From the NCBI RefSeq assembly GCF_001417965.1, contig NW_018388036.1, positions 489,169-553,168 of the forward strand: DNA of 64,000 nucleotides. Direction: 5' to 3'. The notes beneath the pieces were generated by a model, which worked only from the letters and a program-made list of their open reading frames with translations, made no database searches and was not told the DNA's origin. Below, one piece after another: positions 1 to 12,352 of the stretch. How positions within the stretch are numbered: the first letter of the stretch is position 1; each line of letters begins with the position of its first letter. The position numbers and the translations under genes are program-made. The DNA is from Exaiptasia diaphana (Eukaryota > Cnidaria > Anthozoa > Actiniaria > Aiptasiidae).

Positions 1-627
1 GGATTTGAACATTCAACAAGCAGTCCGCACTATCACCAAGCAAATGGCAAAGTTGAACGTTTTGTTGCCACTGTAAAGAACACTCTACAAAAATGTAATG
101 AAACAAAAGAAGACCCAGCGATGGCACTCCTAGCTGTTCGTAACACTCCAATTGCCTCCAATCTACCTTCGCCAGCACAACTCATGTTTCAACGCAAAAT
201 TGATGATGGACTTCTATTAAAATCTTCTACTCATGACAACTCATCTGAAGTTCTCACTCAACACAGGCAACGCCATATCCAACAATACAACAGCAAAGCA
301 CATGACAAGCCAGACCTTGAAATTGGCCAAAGTGTTCGCATACAAAACCCTACTACCAAACTATGGGACCCAGCTATTGTCACACAAAAGCTATTAGAGC
401 CAAGATCTTATGAAGTGGAAGCCAGCAATGGAGCAACTTATCGCCGTAACAGAAGGCACATAAACACTACAGGAGAAGTCTTTACAAAGAAGGAACCACC
501 GACAGATGATACACAAGAACCAACACCAGATGCCAAGCCCATTGTATCTACTCAAGATGTTCCACCTGGAGCCACTATTACCCGATCAGGACGCATTAGC
601 AAACCACCAAAAAAACTTGATTGTTGA
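1..627 (+). CDS. Ty3/Gypsy integrase C-terminal part (element-borne)
   Basis: This is the open reading frame of the retroelement end above, entering from outside the window. It contains the end of the integrase catalytic core, with the HQANGKVER-type block that carries the acidic active-site residue. A basic DNA-binding tail rich in Arg, Pro and Thr follows. It belongs to the element, not the host. Confidence 0.75.
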   Translation, partial: GFEHSTSSPHYHQANGKVERFVATVKNTLQKCNETKEDPAMALLAVRNTPIASNLPSPAQLMFQRKIDDGLLLKSSTHDNSSEVLTQHRQRHIQQYNSKAHDKPDLEIGQSVRIQNPTTKLWDPAIVTQKLLEPRSYEVEASNGATYRRNRRHINTTGEVFTKKEPPTDDTQEPTPDAKPIVSTQDVPPGATITRSGRISKPPKKLDC

Positions 628-836
628 ACTTTATTTCAGACATTTATATCCTTGTTACATTGTTTAGTTATTCATATTTTTGTTGGACTTGTCAAATTAT
701 CAAGAACCTTAAAAAAGGAAGGAGGATGTTATGATATACATAATTATATGCATAGTTATAATGACGTAATCCTGTAAACCAGTCATGCAAATCAGTCAAT
801 AAACATGGCGCTCGACCACCTCAACATTGTGCAACA
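1..836 (+). mobile_element. Fossil Ty3/Gypsy LTR retroelement, 3' end
   Basis: The window opens inside the integrase of a Ty3/Gypsy-type element. The integrase tail is followed by a short non-coding stretch, a purine-rich polypurine tract (about 711-726) and a likely 3' LTR beginning with TGTTATG at 727. An AATAAA signal lies near 798. The LTR end near 836 (CA) is a guess, because the 5' LTR lies outside the window. Age cannot be estimated from one end. The visible part looks largely whole. Confidence 0.75.
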
Positions 837-847
837 AAATATAGCAA

Positions 848-945
848 ATCTTGTCGTCTGCTGTGGACACAAACAAAACATGGAGTCATCAGTCATTGTA
901 TTTTTTGTTGATTTTCTAAACTTAAAGGGGAGGATGTAGGAGTTG
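848..945 (+). repeat. Dispersed repeat fragment, copy 1
   Basis: This stretch, including GTGGACACAAACAAAA and a G-rich tract ending AGGAGTTG, recurs at about 2808-2900 with moderate divergence. The purine tract plus TGTAGGAGTT-like start suggests the polypurine tract and LTR start of another old LTR element. Only fragments are present. Confidence 0.5.
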
Positions 946-1137
946 TCGACACGTGATATCGACGCATGCACGTTTGATAGTGGTGGACCGCTGACCTGTA
1001 AAAACAAGTCTGGTGCCTTTGAGCTAGTTGGAGTTGTGAGCTGGGGAGCTGGTTGCGCCATGAATCATAAATATGGCGAGTATGCAAATATGGATAAGCC
1101 CACAGAGTGGGTTGATACCAAGGTTAAAAATAACTAG
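946..1137 (+). pseudogene. P0: truncated last exon of a trypsin-like protease
   Basis: The sequence encodes only the C-terminal about 63 residues of an S1A protease. It runs from the Asp189/Ser195 block ([11 protein letters not shown]) to the stop, followed by an AATAAA signal near 1152. It is very close to the last exon of P1 (6216-6488) and shares Phe at position 193, so it is a 5'-truncated duplicate of that gene. Its left end abuts a retroelement-derived repeat with no splice acceptor, and no signal-peptide, His or Asp exon lies upstream. I infer a dead gene fragment; exons beyond the window's left edge cannot be excluded. Confidence 0.85.
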
Positions 1138-1206
1138 TACACTTGCTCCAAATAAATAAATGAACATTCGAAGATGTGTGTTGTTTATACTTATAGATAT
1201 TACTAT

Positions 1207-1352
1207 ATACCTTTTTATTGATCGTTTTCAACCATTCCCATGAGCAGACATGTTGGAGGGATGAACAAAAGATACAAATGAGAAATAAGAAATCCTTTGT
1301 TGAAGTTCCTCCAAGATGGCCATTGTGACGTAACTTGAAAACGAATAATATG
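1207..1352 (+). repeat. Dispersed repeat, copy 1 of 2
   Basis: This stretch, with TGATCGTTTTCA, CCATGAG and CCAAGATGGCC-like blocks, is repeated in the same orientation at about 50675-50817 in the P8 intron. No coding potential is evident. It is a short interspersed element of unknown family. Confidence 0.6.
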
Positions 1353-1493
1353 GTGATCAAAATAAGTATTTGTGGAGATTTTTTATCGATACAGGATTGA
1401 AAAGCAGGAGAAATCGAGCTTTGAAATTCGGGTTTTTCCTGTCAACCATTATTTGAGCCGAGATGACATCGGTTGGCGGTTTTCCTTCATTTA

Positions 1494-1606
1494 ACAATTA
1501 GACCTCGAGGTCGAGTGGACTACGAGCTAATAGCCCATGAGGCCGAGTTGCGAGGCCGAATGGACTATTAGCTCGTAGTCCACGAGGCCGAGAGGTCTAA
1601 TTGTTT
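1494..1606. repeat. Hairpin (MITE-like) element
   Basis: Two arms of about 50 bp are near-perfect inverted repeats around a short centre. The outer ends read AATTAGACCTCG and its complement, and the inner parts contain GGACTACGAGCTAATAG. This is a foldback element with no coding capacity. Confidence 0.75.
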
Positions 1607-1787
1607 TAGTATAAACATACTAATCGGTGAAATAATGAAAACAAATTGAAATATCCTTAAAATAATTCATAATTTATAATTTATTTATTTTGATTTTGAA
1701 CTGTGCAACATAAATACCACTAAAATACTGCTAAATTATGCTAATTCTATTGTATTGTTTAATTAACACTATATTTTGTAGTAAATA

Positions 1788-2022
1788 GTGGAAAGTATTG
1801 CACACAATTTAATGTTTGCACTCTACCCTGTCCAAGACACACAAAAACAAATTATAATGTTATTTTACCTAAATTGTAAAGGCTGTTTAAGACAGTTTCG
1901 GGTGAAATTTATACCCTGTTTAAGACAGCAAGGTCAAAAACCATACCCTGAGCAGCGTCACGTCCCCGTATAGTAAATATATGGGAGTACACCCCCCTCC
2001 CCCACCCCCCCGGGATTTATTT
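1788..2022 (+). repeat. Dispersed repeat with CCCCGGG end, copy 1 of 2
   Basis: It recurs at about 53935-54188 in the same orientation. Shared blocks include GTTTAAGACAG, AAAACCATACCCTG and CACGTCCCCGTATAG, ending in a C-run and CCCGGGAT. The family is unknown to me. Confidence 0.65.
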
Positions 2023-2499
2023 TATCTATTTTCATTGTCTGATGTTTTGTGCTTGTCTGTTTAGGGACTGTGCAATAATTACAAGGCGGCTTACTCATCT
2101 GGATCTAAGTGTAAAGACAAAAACTTTAAGGAGGAGCTGACAAGGAAATGTGGTGCCCTTGCTTCTTTCAAATAATCTTGTTCCTGGCAAAGGTTTTCCA
2201 GGTCCAAAAAAGGCTTATGTAACGATTTTATGGTCAAAAACGACTTTGATATTACTTGTGCTTGTTATGTCTAATAAATCATCAATATGTTTTTCAGCTT
2301 CTACATCTTTAATTTATGTGAAAACTACATCCTCAATTTATGTGACAAAATTGAAAAAATCAATAGTTGAAAAACAATTCATATATTGGTCAATTTCAAT
2401 TACACATCAACGAGTCTTTGAATTTAGATTTCCATTGGTCAGGCGCGTAGTGTGAACTTTTTATGCACAAGTCAGGGACCGCGACATATATTTTGGATC

Positions 2500-2765
2500 T
2501 GGGGGTCTTACGAACGCCAAAGGCGGGAGTATTAAGGGAGTCTGGTCCTCCCNCAGAAAATTTTGGAAAAAATTTTCAGAATTTGAAGGAAATAACTCTT
2601 GGAAATGCGATTTCCAGCATTTTGAGAGACATCGAAAATTATGAAAATTTTGAATGAAACTTAAGGCCCCCCTCTGTTAATTAGGTAATTTCACTTTGAG
2701 GCCCCCCTATCTTGCCATCAATTTTATGTAATGCACCCCCCTCTGTTTTTACNCCCCCCCCCCCC
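2500..2765. repeat. Dispersed G/C-run repeat, copy 1
   Basis: This region shares AAATGCGATTTCCAGCATTTTGAG-like and AGGCCCCCC-type blocks, in opposite orientation, with 36835-37390. Single undetermined bases at 2553 and 2753 fall in the homopolymer runs. No coding function is seen. Confidence 0.5.
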
Positions 2766-3039
2766 AAAGTTATACCAAAAATGCTACATTATCACTATTC
2801 CAACTTATCTTGTCGAAGTGGACACAAACAAAAGATGGATTCATCAATCATTGGATTTTTTTTTAAGTTTGGGGAAGGAGGGAGGAATTGTTTGATTGAC
2901 ACGCAACAATTAGATACAGTTAGTCAACTAGATTCAGTTCATTGAGTTCCTTCAACGGTTGACTTACCGACAAAAGACTGAAAACAATTCAAGAACAAAA
3001 GAAAAAAAAATGAGGAGTTCTATAGCTTGATGATAAAAT

Positions 3040-3438
3040 TGAGCGATAAAAAACTGTTTTTTAGAAAAAACATTTTAATGAACGACGTTTCGACGTTAAC
3101 ATAACGTCATTTTCAAGTAAAAGGGGAATGGAAATTACAAGATGCTCATATATAGGAATAAAACAATAGGAGCTAATTTACAATTAAAAATATAAAGGAA
3201 AATATGTACAATGAAATATAATAAAAAGAATGTGTAACAATATAAAGTAAGAAAATACAAGTAAACAATAATACGGAATATAAAGATAAAATTAAGTAAA
3301 AAGTTTGGCGTTTATAGAGTCACTTTGTACGTTTAGTGATGGTTTAAGCTTTCTAATGTACAACATTTCAAATATCAGGCAGTTGAACTTGTTTTTGCAT
3401 TTCTTCAACACATTGAATTGTTCGTGGTTTGGTATGGT
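3040..3438 (-). mobile_element. Penelope-like retroelement remnant (3' end)
   Basis: On the minus strand, 3438 to 3292 encodes a short segment, IPNHEQFNVLKKC then CLIFEMLYIRKLKPSLNVQ and DSINAKLF, ending in a stop. This is typical of the GIY-YIG endonuclease tail of Penelope-like elements. Downstream on that strand, near 3115-3060, is the CTTGAAAATGACGTTATG and ACGTCGAAACGTCG tract often found after such frames. The copy is strongly 5'-truncated. Family assignment rests on motif recognition. Confidence 0.65.
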
Positions 3439-3736
3439 TTTGGTTTGGTTTGGTTCTATAGCCAAAAGAGAATCCTAGCAAAATCTTCTTGTTCGATTAA
3501 CATAAAACTTCTATTCTGCGAATGAGATTTAAGTTACACCAAAAATGTTCTCTTATCAATTCATATTTTCGATACCCTTTTTTTATAATTCAAATTTTAA
3601 AATAAAAGTCACGAGAAGATATCTGTGTTCCACACATCAGAGCACAATCATTTTACCTAACCAATGAACCATTAAACTGGATAAATGACAGCATGCGGCC
3701 ATAGTGATTTATTTCACTACCTGTTTTTGGACTTGA

Positions 3737-3805
3737 TATAAATCTTCGACACGAAATCCATGTTCATTCACCTCAGCAGAACTCTTCGTGTACTACAACT
3801 GCAAG
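3737..3805 (+). promoter_or_regulatory. P1 core promoter and non-coding first exon
   Basis: A TATA-like TATAAAT at 3737-3743 precedes a short exon that ends in a clean donor, AACTGCAAG|GTAAGT, at 3805/3806. The equivalent exon is recognisable in the other copies. The exact transcription start is not determined. Confidence 0.55.
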
Positions 3806-4606
3806 GTAAGTAAGGGTCAATCACTACGCGATCTTTTCGCCTTATATTGTAAATTTAACATTTTATTATGATGAAGTCAAACAACCTGTGAAATAGATAT
3901 TAAAAGCCTTAGTACACCCTGCATTGTTTTTGTGCCTGTTGTAAACGCTTTCATAAAATCATTTTAAAACTCAAGGAAACTTGAAATTTACGATGAATCT
4001 GGGTCATAACTTTTTTACGCGCAAAAATAAAATTTTGAAAATAATCGAAAAGCGTTTATCAAAAAATTACTAAGAATCTGATTATGCTGATTTTAATGCG
4101 AAAGAAACTTTCATCTTTATCTTTTATCTTTATCTAGAAAATTTCTTGGAGATTGATACTAGCGATTCTCAATGTTTACCAACAAATTCATTCTTATGTT
4201 CATGTGCTAACCATGATCAGAATGGCTTTTCACAAGTCGCTTTGTTCTAACAGCCAATTGTCTTCTGGTTGGCACATGAATAACAAAGGAATTAACAAAG
4301 GACGTCACATTGAGTATCGCTATTGCCAAGACGCATTTCACGATCCATCATTGACGGTGCGTCAAAGCCATTACCAAGTCGAGCCACCTTTTAATCAGTT
4401 TCGAATGCAAGTAGTATTTTCGCCTTCAAGTGTATACGAGAATTTTGATCGTTTTGAAATCGTTTTCTCTTACACCCTGCCGAAATTAGTAATGGGCGGA
4501 TCATCCGCCCTAAACCTGTTTGCATTTTTATATTTTTGAACTGTTGCTTAACTGAAGCTTTAATTTAAACATTTTTATCAGATCAATCGACTACACATTT
4601 CAAGTG

Positions 4607-6488
4607 ATGAAGTTGTTTGTAGTATCTTTGATGCTTCTAGCGGCTTTGTGCGTCGCCCAAGGTTAGTTGACAAAAAAGCGTCACTCATAAAAGCGACCAA
4701 GAATTTTGTGCTTGATTAATTTTGATTACTGAATTGGTTGGTTAGTAGGATGGAGAGACGGAAGTCGGTCGGTCGGTTGGTGGGTTGTTCGGTCAATCGG
4801 TTGTTTGATTGCTTGGTTAAAATAGTATTGATTATTACTGATATTATTATTTGATCGACATCAGAGGAAATCCAGTGTGGAACAAAAGGCGTAGGAAACC
4901 AAAGAATCGTTGGTGGCCAAATAGCTAGAAAGAACTCATGGCCGTGGCAAATAACAATAAAACGCAAAAGGGGCTTTCATTTCTGCGGTGGCAGTATCAT
5001 CAAACCTAACTGGATAGTCACTGCTGCTCATTGTATTCAAGCCAATCCCAGGGCTGCGGATTACATAGTCACTGCCGGTAAGCTCTGCGAATTAATATAG
5101 TGCAAACAAATAGAGTGCATTACAAATAGTGAAAGGCATTTAGAGGCTGTCTCGGTAAAAACTGATTTTCTGACCACCCACTGATTTTTTTTTTTTTGAA
5201 AAATTATTTTTTCTCTAACTCTGGTATTGAAAGACCTCACTGGGTTAAAAAAGCGAAATGCTAGGATTGATTTCAGTGACGATAAGGGTATCATCATGCC
5301 GTCTATCTTGAATAGACCTACCATCTAAAAAGACTGAAGCTTGTAAAAAGAAAGATTTATATTCCCTTATGAAATTATCCGGAAAACGCCATCTTTTTAA
5401 GATTGCATAAACAATATGGCTCTCACTGAATAGTTTGTTAATAAGTAACATATCTCAATAATCATCAGGCGAGCACAACCTCAGAAGAAATGAAAGCGAC
5501 GAGAAAGAATTTGAACTCGAGAAGATCATCAGACATGCAGATTACAACGAATCAAGTGGTCATAGATATGACTACGATGTTGCACTGCTGAAGCTGAAAG
5601 GCAATATCACTTACGATGACAAAATTCGACCCGTTTGCCTTAAAAATCAAAGTTTTCCCTCAGGGACGAATTGTACTGTTACTGGATGGGGATATCTCAA
5701 TGAAAGCTCAGGGCGGATCCCCTCGAGACTTCGTCAGGTATGAGCTAATACAATTCCAACAATCTAAACGTCAACGATTTTTTCCAGTGCGAATCGAATA
5801 GCTTGAAGCACCTATAAATATTTAAGGAATGCCTTAGGAGGTCCCATCTCTCTACACTTCTCATTAGCAGTGGAGGGACGTTAAAGAACCCACACCACTA
5901 TTCGACTAAGAGTAGCGCACAGAGTTCCCGGTGGTGTGGACAGGGTACATCTCACCAGCATTGAGGTCGACTTGGCGGATTGTTCGTATAAAGTTTACTA
6001 GTCAATGAGACCTCATACTAATATACAGCTAGTACCCCTACGAACAGTGCCCAATGCTGGAACTAGTTAATTTTCGACGTTGCCCGCCTTCTTTAAGCAC
6101 ATACAATTAGATTTTGCCCCCTCATTCCTGATAAATATTGCATAGTCCCTTAAAAGAATAAAGTGTTCGACGGTATACATGAAATATTTTAAATAATGAA
6201 ATCATTGTTTTCCAGGCCATAGTTCCCCTTGTTTCTCAAAGAGACTGTCGGAGGGCCTACCGCGGTGCCACCGAACGCATGCTCTGTGCTGGCTATCCAC
6301 AAGGAGGTATCGACGCATGCACGTTTGATAGTGGTGGACCGCTGGTCTGTAAGAATAGGTCTGGTGCCTTTGAGCTAGTTGGAGTTGTGAGCTGGGGACT
6401 CGGTTGCGCTCGCCCTCGTAAATATGGCGTGTATGCAAATATGGACAAACTCACGGAGTGGGTCGAAACAAATGTTGAAAATAACTAG
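4607..6488 (+). CDS. P1: secreted trypsin-like serine protease (S1A)
   Basis: Coding exons are 4607-4661, 4865-5077, 5469-5737 and 6216-6488, joined in phases 1, 1 and 0 to give 269 residues. The signal peptide is [19 protein letters not shown] short propeptide with one Cys (CGTK; expected to bond to the Cys in RPVCL) ends at Arg32 before IVGG, so it is a zymogen cut by a trypsin-like enzyme. The catalytic triad is His74 (TAAHC), Asp126 (YDYDVALL) and Ser218 (DSGGP). Asp212 equals chymotrypsin Asp189, predicting cleavage after Lys or Arg. Odd feature: the residue equal to Gly193 of the oxyanion hole is Phe216 (CTFDSGGP). An AATAAA follows the stop near 6503. The nearest relatives are P0 and then P2/P3. 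A digestive or gland-cell role is inferred from the family. Confidence 0.92.
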
Positions 6489-6509
6489 TACATTTTCTCC
6501 AAATAAATG

Positions 6510-9290
6510 AATGAGCGTTTGAAAATTTGTGTTGTTAATCAAAGGGATTTTGTGCACTTTACCCCGATAAGGGCACCACTTATATTCGGTTCATTAGCGT
6601 TCTTTTTCAGATTTTACATGTGATTTTTCATGGATTGCAATTCGTCTTTTGGTATTCTAAAATAAATTCTTTAAATTAATCTGCTGACGATGCGAACAAA
6701 AGACACAGCCTCATCATCAGCAAAAAGCGAAGATTGCAAATTGGTTTATGACGAAGAGGACAAAATATCGTCGCAGGTTTTACAGCAGAAACCGTTGTAA
6801 CGCGACTTCAATGTTCAAAGGAAAAAGTTGGGATTTAAGTTTCTCTGCGACTTGGGGGCGGGGCTTGATACTAATCAGCCAATGATTGAAAGACTTTTCG
6901 AAAATCTCCGCCTTCAGATTGAAAGAAAGAACAAAATCCAGACAAACTTCAAAACAAAGCTAGAGGTCCGCTGTAAAGGAAAACTCCACTTTACCTTTTA
7001 ATAGGTTTACCTTTTATAGGTTTTAAAAAAACCTATAGCTATTTGATTAATCCAAGTTCCTTCTCAATACCAAGATCTCTTGGCGCATCTTCAACGACAA
7101 GAGAGAAATATGTGTTTGAAATAGAGAAAATAACATGAGTGCCTCCATCTTGGCAGGCTCGTATATCAGCGGTGCCTAGATCTAAACTACGAAAATTGCA
7201 AAACAAACCGTTTTGAACTTAATTTCTCGCTCTTTGCCGCGCAATTACGTCACCATTATAGTGGCCGCTGATATATGAGCCTGCCAAGATGGCGGCATTC
7301 ATGGCGGTAATTTTCTCTAGTTTCAACGCATATTCGGTGATAGCTCAAGATATTCTTGACTTGTATATGACGTCATCAGTTGAAAAAAAATCTAAAATCA
7401 CAGACACACAACATTGTGGTACTGAAGTATCTTGAAGAGCATACCACGCGACTTAATACAAGACAAAAATACTCGAAAAGCCTATGAATCTTAAAACAAT
7501 TATAGTTTCAGCATCAATTTAAATGTTTACAATGATATTGTTGTAAATTTAAAGCAAAATCAACAGTTTTGAGCTCAATTCGATACTCGGAGTTACGGTC
7601 CGCCATTTTGAAGTCCCNGACNGGGACACNATCATGGCGGCCCCATACATTTCTTTGTAAAGTAAGACCGTATTCAAACGCTTATATTTTTGCTAGGAAA
7701 TCACAGTTTTGATTCAAACTTTGCATAACTGTTGTGGGAGTTATATACGTTTTTGGTCTTTGAACTTAAAAAAATAATTTGAATCTTAAAACAAAGCTTT
7801 TTGTAGGGATGTCTTGATCAGTCCAAAACGCATTGAGCCGTGCTAATCCCATATAATACATTCTTACCAATTTTCGATCGCTCGTATTTCTGTTAAAATT
7901 CATTATTTCGTCTTTGAATTTCGTCATGATCCTTAAATTAAGATGTTCTCTCGAGAACTTTAATAAAAGTTTGCTAATTTTGACTCTAAATAGCTTTTTT
8001 AGACTATCACGTGATCAGTGAAAGTCAAGAATAGTTAAATGAAAGATATTACCGGACTGCCCTGGCCGATAATAATGAACAGCCCCTTACCTGTCTTTTG
8101 CGACTGTCTCTAGCATGCCCTAAAGCTTACTTATCCAGCAGTTTCGTTTTGACATCCATCTCCTAACCCACGAGCACACTATCTGCAATATTTTGTATTC
8201 TTTAGTTTGCTTATTTATTCAACTAAATCGAAAAACAGATATATTAACGAAAACCACGTTTTATTAGTATTAGGATTTGCGAAATCTGTCTTTCAAATAA
8301 TGATGTTTTTGAATGGTTACTTTCACCAACGGTGACATCTCTGCTTCAGTCCACCAAAGCAAAAAAATATCTTCTTTGCACCGTGAATCTTATTAATTGT
8401 GAATGTTGAAATAATTAAAACAACATATTGACCTGTTCTCGGACATTTTTAAAATGTTGTAAAATGTTGTTGTTCTCGTCGTGAACTGCAGACACAACGG
8501 CTAATAACCGTTACTTTCCGAATGATAGTTGAATGACCACAGCCAAAAAATTGACGACGAGGATCAGAGGAAAAATGGATAATCTTTTCGTTTCCCTGGA
8601 ACTTAGTCTTCGGTTCTTTTGTTTGTGTCCATTCAACCAGAATATGGAAAATGGGCTGTAAATCAATCACTGTAAAATTGCTGCAATTGAACTGATTAGA
8701 GATCTTCAGTCAATTGACTATTGAGTACTGGTAAAACGGGTGATTTCACCCGTTTTGTTTTCTGTAAGATTAAAACTGATAAATGTGAGGAATGTAATCG
8801 AAAGAATGACAAGCGTTATCCATTAAATAAATTAACAAAATCTGGATCTTTGGCCATTAATTCAGAATTTTCATTTTGCGTTATTTCTTTTCTATATGTC
8901 TTTTCTCTTCTTCTTCTTTTATGTGTGTGTGTAAAATCCATAAACAAAACACTTTAAACCAAGAATTTAATTAAATGTTTGTCAATCAAAATGACAATAA
9001 ATAATTCACTTAGTCATGATTTTGTTTTTATTATTTTAACTTGACTGTGAACTGGGATTATGTTGAGGTCGTTGAGTGATTGGAAAAACGTCGAGAACTC
9101 AGAAAAAAAATAAACTGGTAAAATGTACAGTACAATAATATTCTTTCAGAGAAGTTTCAGTCAAAAGCACTTCGAAACTCTCTATGTGATCATCCACCAG
9201 TGAAAAATCATTTTATGTAATGAACCATACTATGATATTAAAGAAAATGTGTTTAACAAAAGACAACGTGCCAGAAACACCCTAATGATT
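6510..9290. other. P1-P2 intergenic spacer
   Basis: No gene is seen in these 2.8 kb. They hold one clear hairpin element (7143-7296), several undetermined bases near 7618-7630, and otherwise AT-rich sequence with only short unsupported reading frames. Confidence 0.6.
7143..7296. repeat. MITE-like inverted repeat
   Basis: Terminal arms of about 28 bp, CATCTTGGCAGGCTCGTATA and its near-complement, flank about 95 bp of non-coding sequence. CCAAGATGGCGG-type ends resemble other elements in this window. Confidence 0.7.
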
Positions 9291-9802
9291 GATGTGACAC
9301 ATGCAGTTTAATATCAGTTCGACACAAAATCTTTATTCAGTCAGATTCAGGAGATCTTTCGTGTGGAGCTTCACTGTGGTAAGTCGATCACTGCGTTGTT
9401 GGGAAATAGATTTACAAATTTACATATCTTAGAGTTCACGGACTTCAGAGAGAATCAAATAATGTTACATGATGTTTTCCTTGTTACGATCTTATTCCCT
9501 TGTTCTTTAGTGTCTTACTATTAGACTTTATTTCAAGGTTTAATCAGGAGGCTTCAGTCTAAAAAATATAGCTGAATATATCTCAAAGCCTCTCTTAAGG
9601 TCGAGGAAACAATTCTTTAGGTCCTAGTAAAGTATAAACACTTCTGCGACACCCCCAAAAAAGAAAAAGAAAGATGCCGTCCAAAACAACTATCATAATT
9701 TGAGCTAACATTTAGATTGGACCGTACCTAATTCAAAGATTCAATCAAAGCATTTTTCGCTAGATCAACCGACTACATTCTCAAGCACATCAAATTCACG
9801 AA

Positions 9803-11577
9803 ATGAAGTTGTTCGTGGTATCTTTGATGCTTCTGGGGGCTTTGTGGGTCGCCGCGGAAGGTAAGTTGAATTTTACATTAGTTATTTATGTTTCAAAAGA
9901 TCATAAAACGCTTTACGCTAAAGAGAACCATTTTCCCGCGAACGGGAAAACTGATTTCAAGCTCCAAACCACGTGATTTGATTCTTTCGGTTTCACGGTT
10001 TTGCGGTAATCAAGCAAAAACGTTACCCCTAGTATTAACATCCCCATTCAACTTGAACAGCGATTGATAGATTGATTGATTGATTAATGTTTCGATCAAC
10101 AACAGAGGAAATCGAGTGTGGGACAAAAGGCAAAGGAAACGAGAGAATTGTAGGTGGGAAAATTGCTAAGAAAGGCTCACATCCTTGGCAGATAACGATT
10201 AAAAGCAGCGGACGTCAAGGAGTTTCCCATTTTTGTGGCGGCAGCATCTTCAAACCTAATTGGATCATCACTGCTGCTCATTGTTTCAGAACCAATCCCA
10301 AAACTGCGGACTATAAAGTCACTGCCGGTAAGTTCTTTGAATCAAACAATATCACCAAAATAGTGCAAATAGTAAAAATCGTGAAACACTAACACCCAAA
10401 AGGACAAATCCAATACAGACCTGGAACATATTATATGTTGATCTAATAGCTTTATTTAAGAAACGATTTTTTATGCTGTGTGGTCTTGTTATTAACATGG
10501 TTTTTATTTTGTATATTATTCTTGATTTACTATTTTTTTTTACTGTCAAGTTTTCAAGATTACCCATTGATTGGTAAGATCTTATTGAATTATAATATAC
10601 ACATCATATCTCAATCAACAGGTGAGCACAATCTCAGAAAAGATGAAGGTGATGAACAAGAAATGGACATCGACAAGATCATCAAGCATCCTGACTTCAA
10701 CACAAACACAGTCGACTACGACATCGCGCTTCTGAAACTGAAAACCAATATTAAATACGATGACAATGTTCGACCTATTTGCCTTCAATCACAAAGTTTT
10801 CCTACAGGGACTAACTGTACTGTGACTGGTTGGGGAAAACTTAAGGAAGGAGGACGTCGCACCCCCTCTAGACTTCGTCAAGTAAGTTATTTAGGATCTT
10901 CTATAACACAAAGATGATAACAATAAAGGCTTTATCTAAAAGGGTGGACTTGTTACAAAACAAATAAACTTATGCCCCGGTCTTAAATTAAAAAAATATA
11001 TATTACTTTGATTGAGATACCCATTGCTGCGATATGCAGGAACTTGTCTTGTCTTATATAGTATGTGTTACATAAGGAAAATCTAATGAATTTTGTAAAA
11101 GTATTCGATTTTGTGTTTGTTGCTCGGACAGTTTCAATTCGAATCGGGAAAACTGCTTATTGTTTGGTGATAAATCTATGCGAAGAAGTGATAGGTGAAT
11201 TATTTTCAGTTCTTTGCATTTTATTTTTTTAGCTCTGTCAATGTTGCCTTTAGATCCCTAGACTTTTTCGTGAATAATAAAGTAAGTAATTCGTTGTTTT
11301 CTAGGCCATAGTTCCCCTGGTTTCTCAAAAAGACTGTGAGAAGGCGTACAGCGGTATTACCTCACGCATGCTCTGTGCTGGCTATACTAAAGGAGGTATC
11401 GACTCGTGCACGAATGACAGTGGCGGACCGCTGGTCTGTAAGAACAAATCTGGCATCTGGGAGCAAGTTGGAGTTGTGAGCTTTGGAACAGGTTGTGCTC
11501 GCCCTGGTAAATTTGGCGTGTATGCAAAGATGGAGGAACTTAAAGACTGGGTCGAAACAACTGTTAAAAACAACTAG
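9803..11577 (+). CDS. P2: secreted trypsin-like serine protease (S1A)
   Basis: Exons 9803-9860, 10106-10327, 10622-10881 and 11305-11577 give 270 residues in phases 1, 1, 0. A non-coding first exon ends at 9378 (ACTGTG|GTAAGT). The signal peptide is [18 protein letters not shown]. The propeptide [14 protein letters not shown] ends at Arg before IVGG. The triad is present: His in ITAAHC, Asp in DYDIALL, Ser in DSGGP. Asp189 (IDSC) indicates Arg/Lys preference. Gly193 of the oxyanion hole is Asn (CTNDSGGP), shared with P3, and Trp215 is Phe (SFG). An AATAAA lies near 11590. It is closest to P3 in sequence. It is probably an active secreted protease, although the effect of Asn193 is unknown. Confidence 0.92.
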
Positions 11578-12352
11578 TACATTCATGCAAAATAAAGGAA
11601 TGAAATTTCGAAAATATATGTCTACTAATCATTCCCAGAAATTTGAACATGGCGCGATATGAATGCGAATGAATTATCTTGTCGACTGAATTCACACGTT
11701 GAATTCGTTCGACTTATTACTATATATATATATATTTCTTTTATTATTAATATTCAAGTTTTTCCGTATTTATCGTATTTTTATGGATTGGAGGCATTAT
11801 ATTTGATATGGGATGTAAAATAAGGCAGTTTCGAACTCCTAAACTGGCTCCAAAATAAATTGAAAATACTCAGGAATAATGCCGTCAGCTGTCAGCCGGC
11901 ATACATTTCTTGAGAAAAACTTTACTTCCGTTCGTTTAAGTCCACATTAAAATGTTTTAACCTATTTATCTCCAAAAATCGTATTCGTTAGTGGCGATCC
12001 ATTTAGGCGAGCGCTTCCGCTTATTTTTAAATAAATTTACAAAAGCTTTAGCGAAGATTTTTCAAATTTTGCCTTGTAGGATTTTTTTTTTGACAGACAG
12101 AGAAACAGACATCTATTTTCAAATACAAGGAGAAATTACAGTTCAGAGAGGATGGACAAAGATATATAAGTAGATCTTTTGAAAGGAGATCGATTTCATA
12201 CTTTAAATCTATGCTTTTGTTGTTTTTATTTGAAAGATGATTTAACCAGGTATGATTATAATGTATAGGCATTCAAAGGAGAAAAATGTTCAGTTTGCTT
12301 TAGCAAATTATAGAGCAATTTTTTTCGCATAAACTTTCAAGATTTTAATATG

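Noticed and set aside
6202-6438. Minus-strand open frames opposite the protease Ser exons (also 11362-11586, 36390-36650, 40544-40804)
   Set aside because: They recur opposite every copy because the sense sequence is conserved; shadows without independent support.
10480-10621. Extended N-terminal coding ahead of the P2 Asp exon
   Set aside because: The open frame runs through intron sequence; the CAG acceptor at 10621 and conserved phase place the exon start at 10622.
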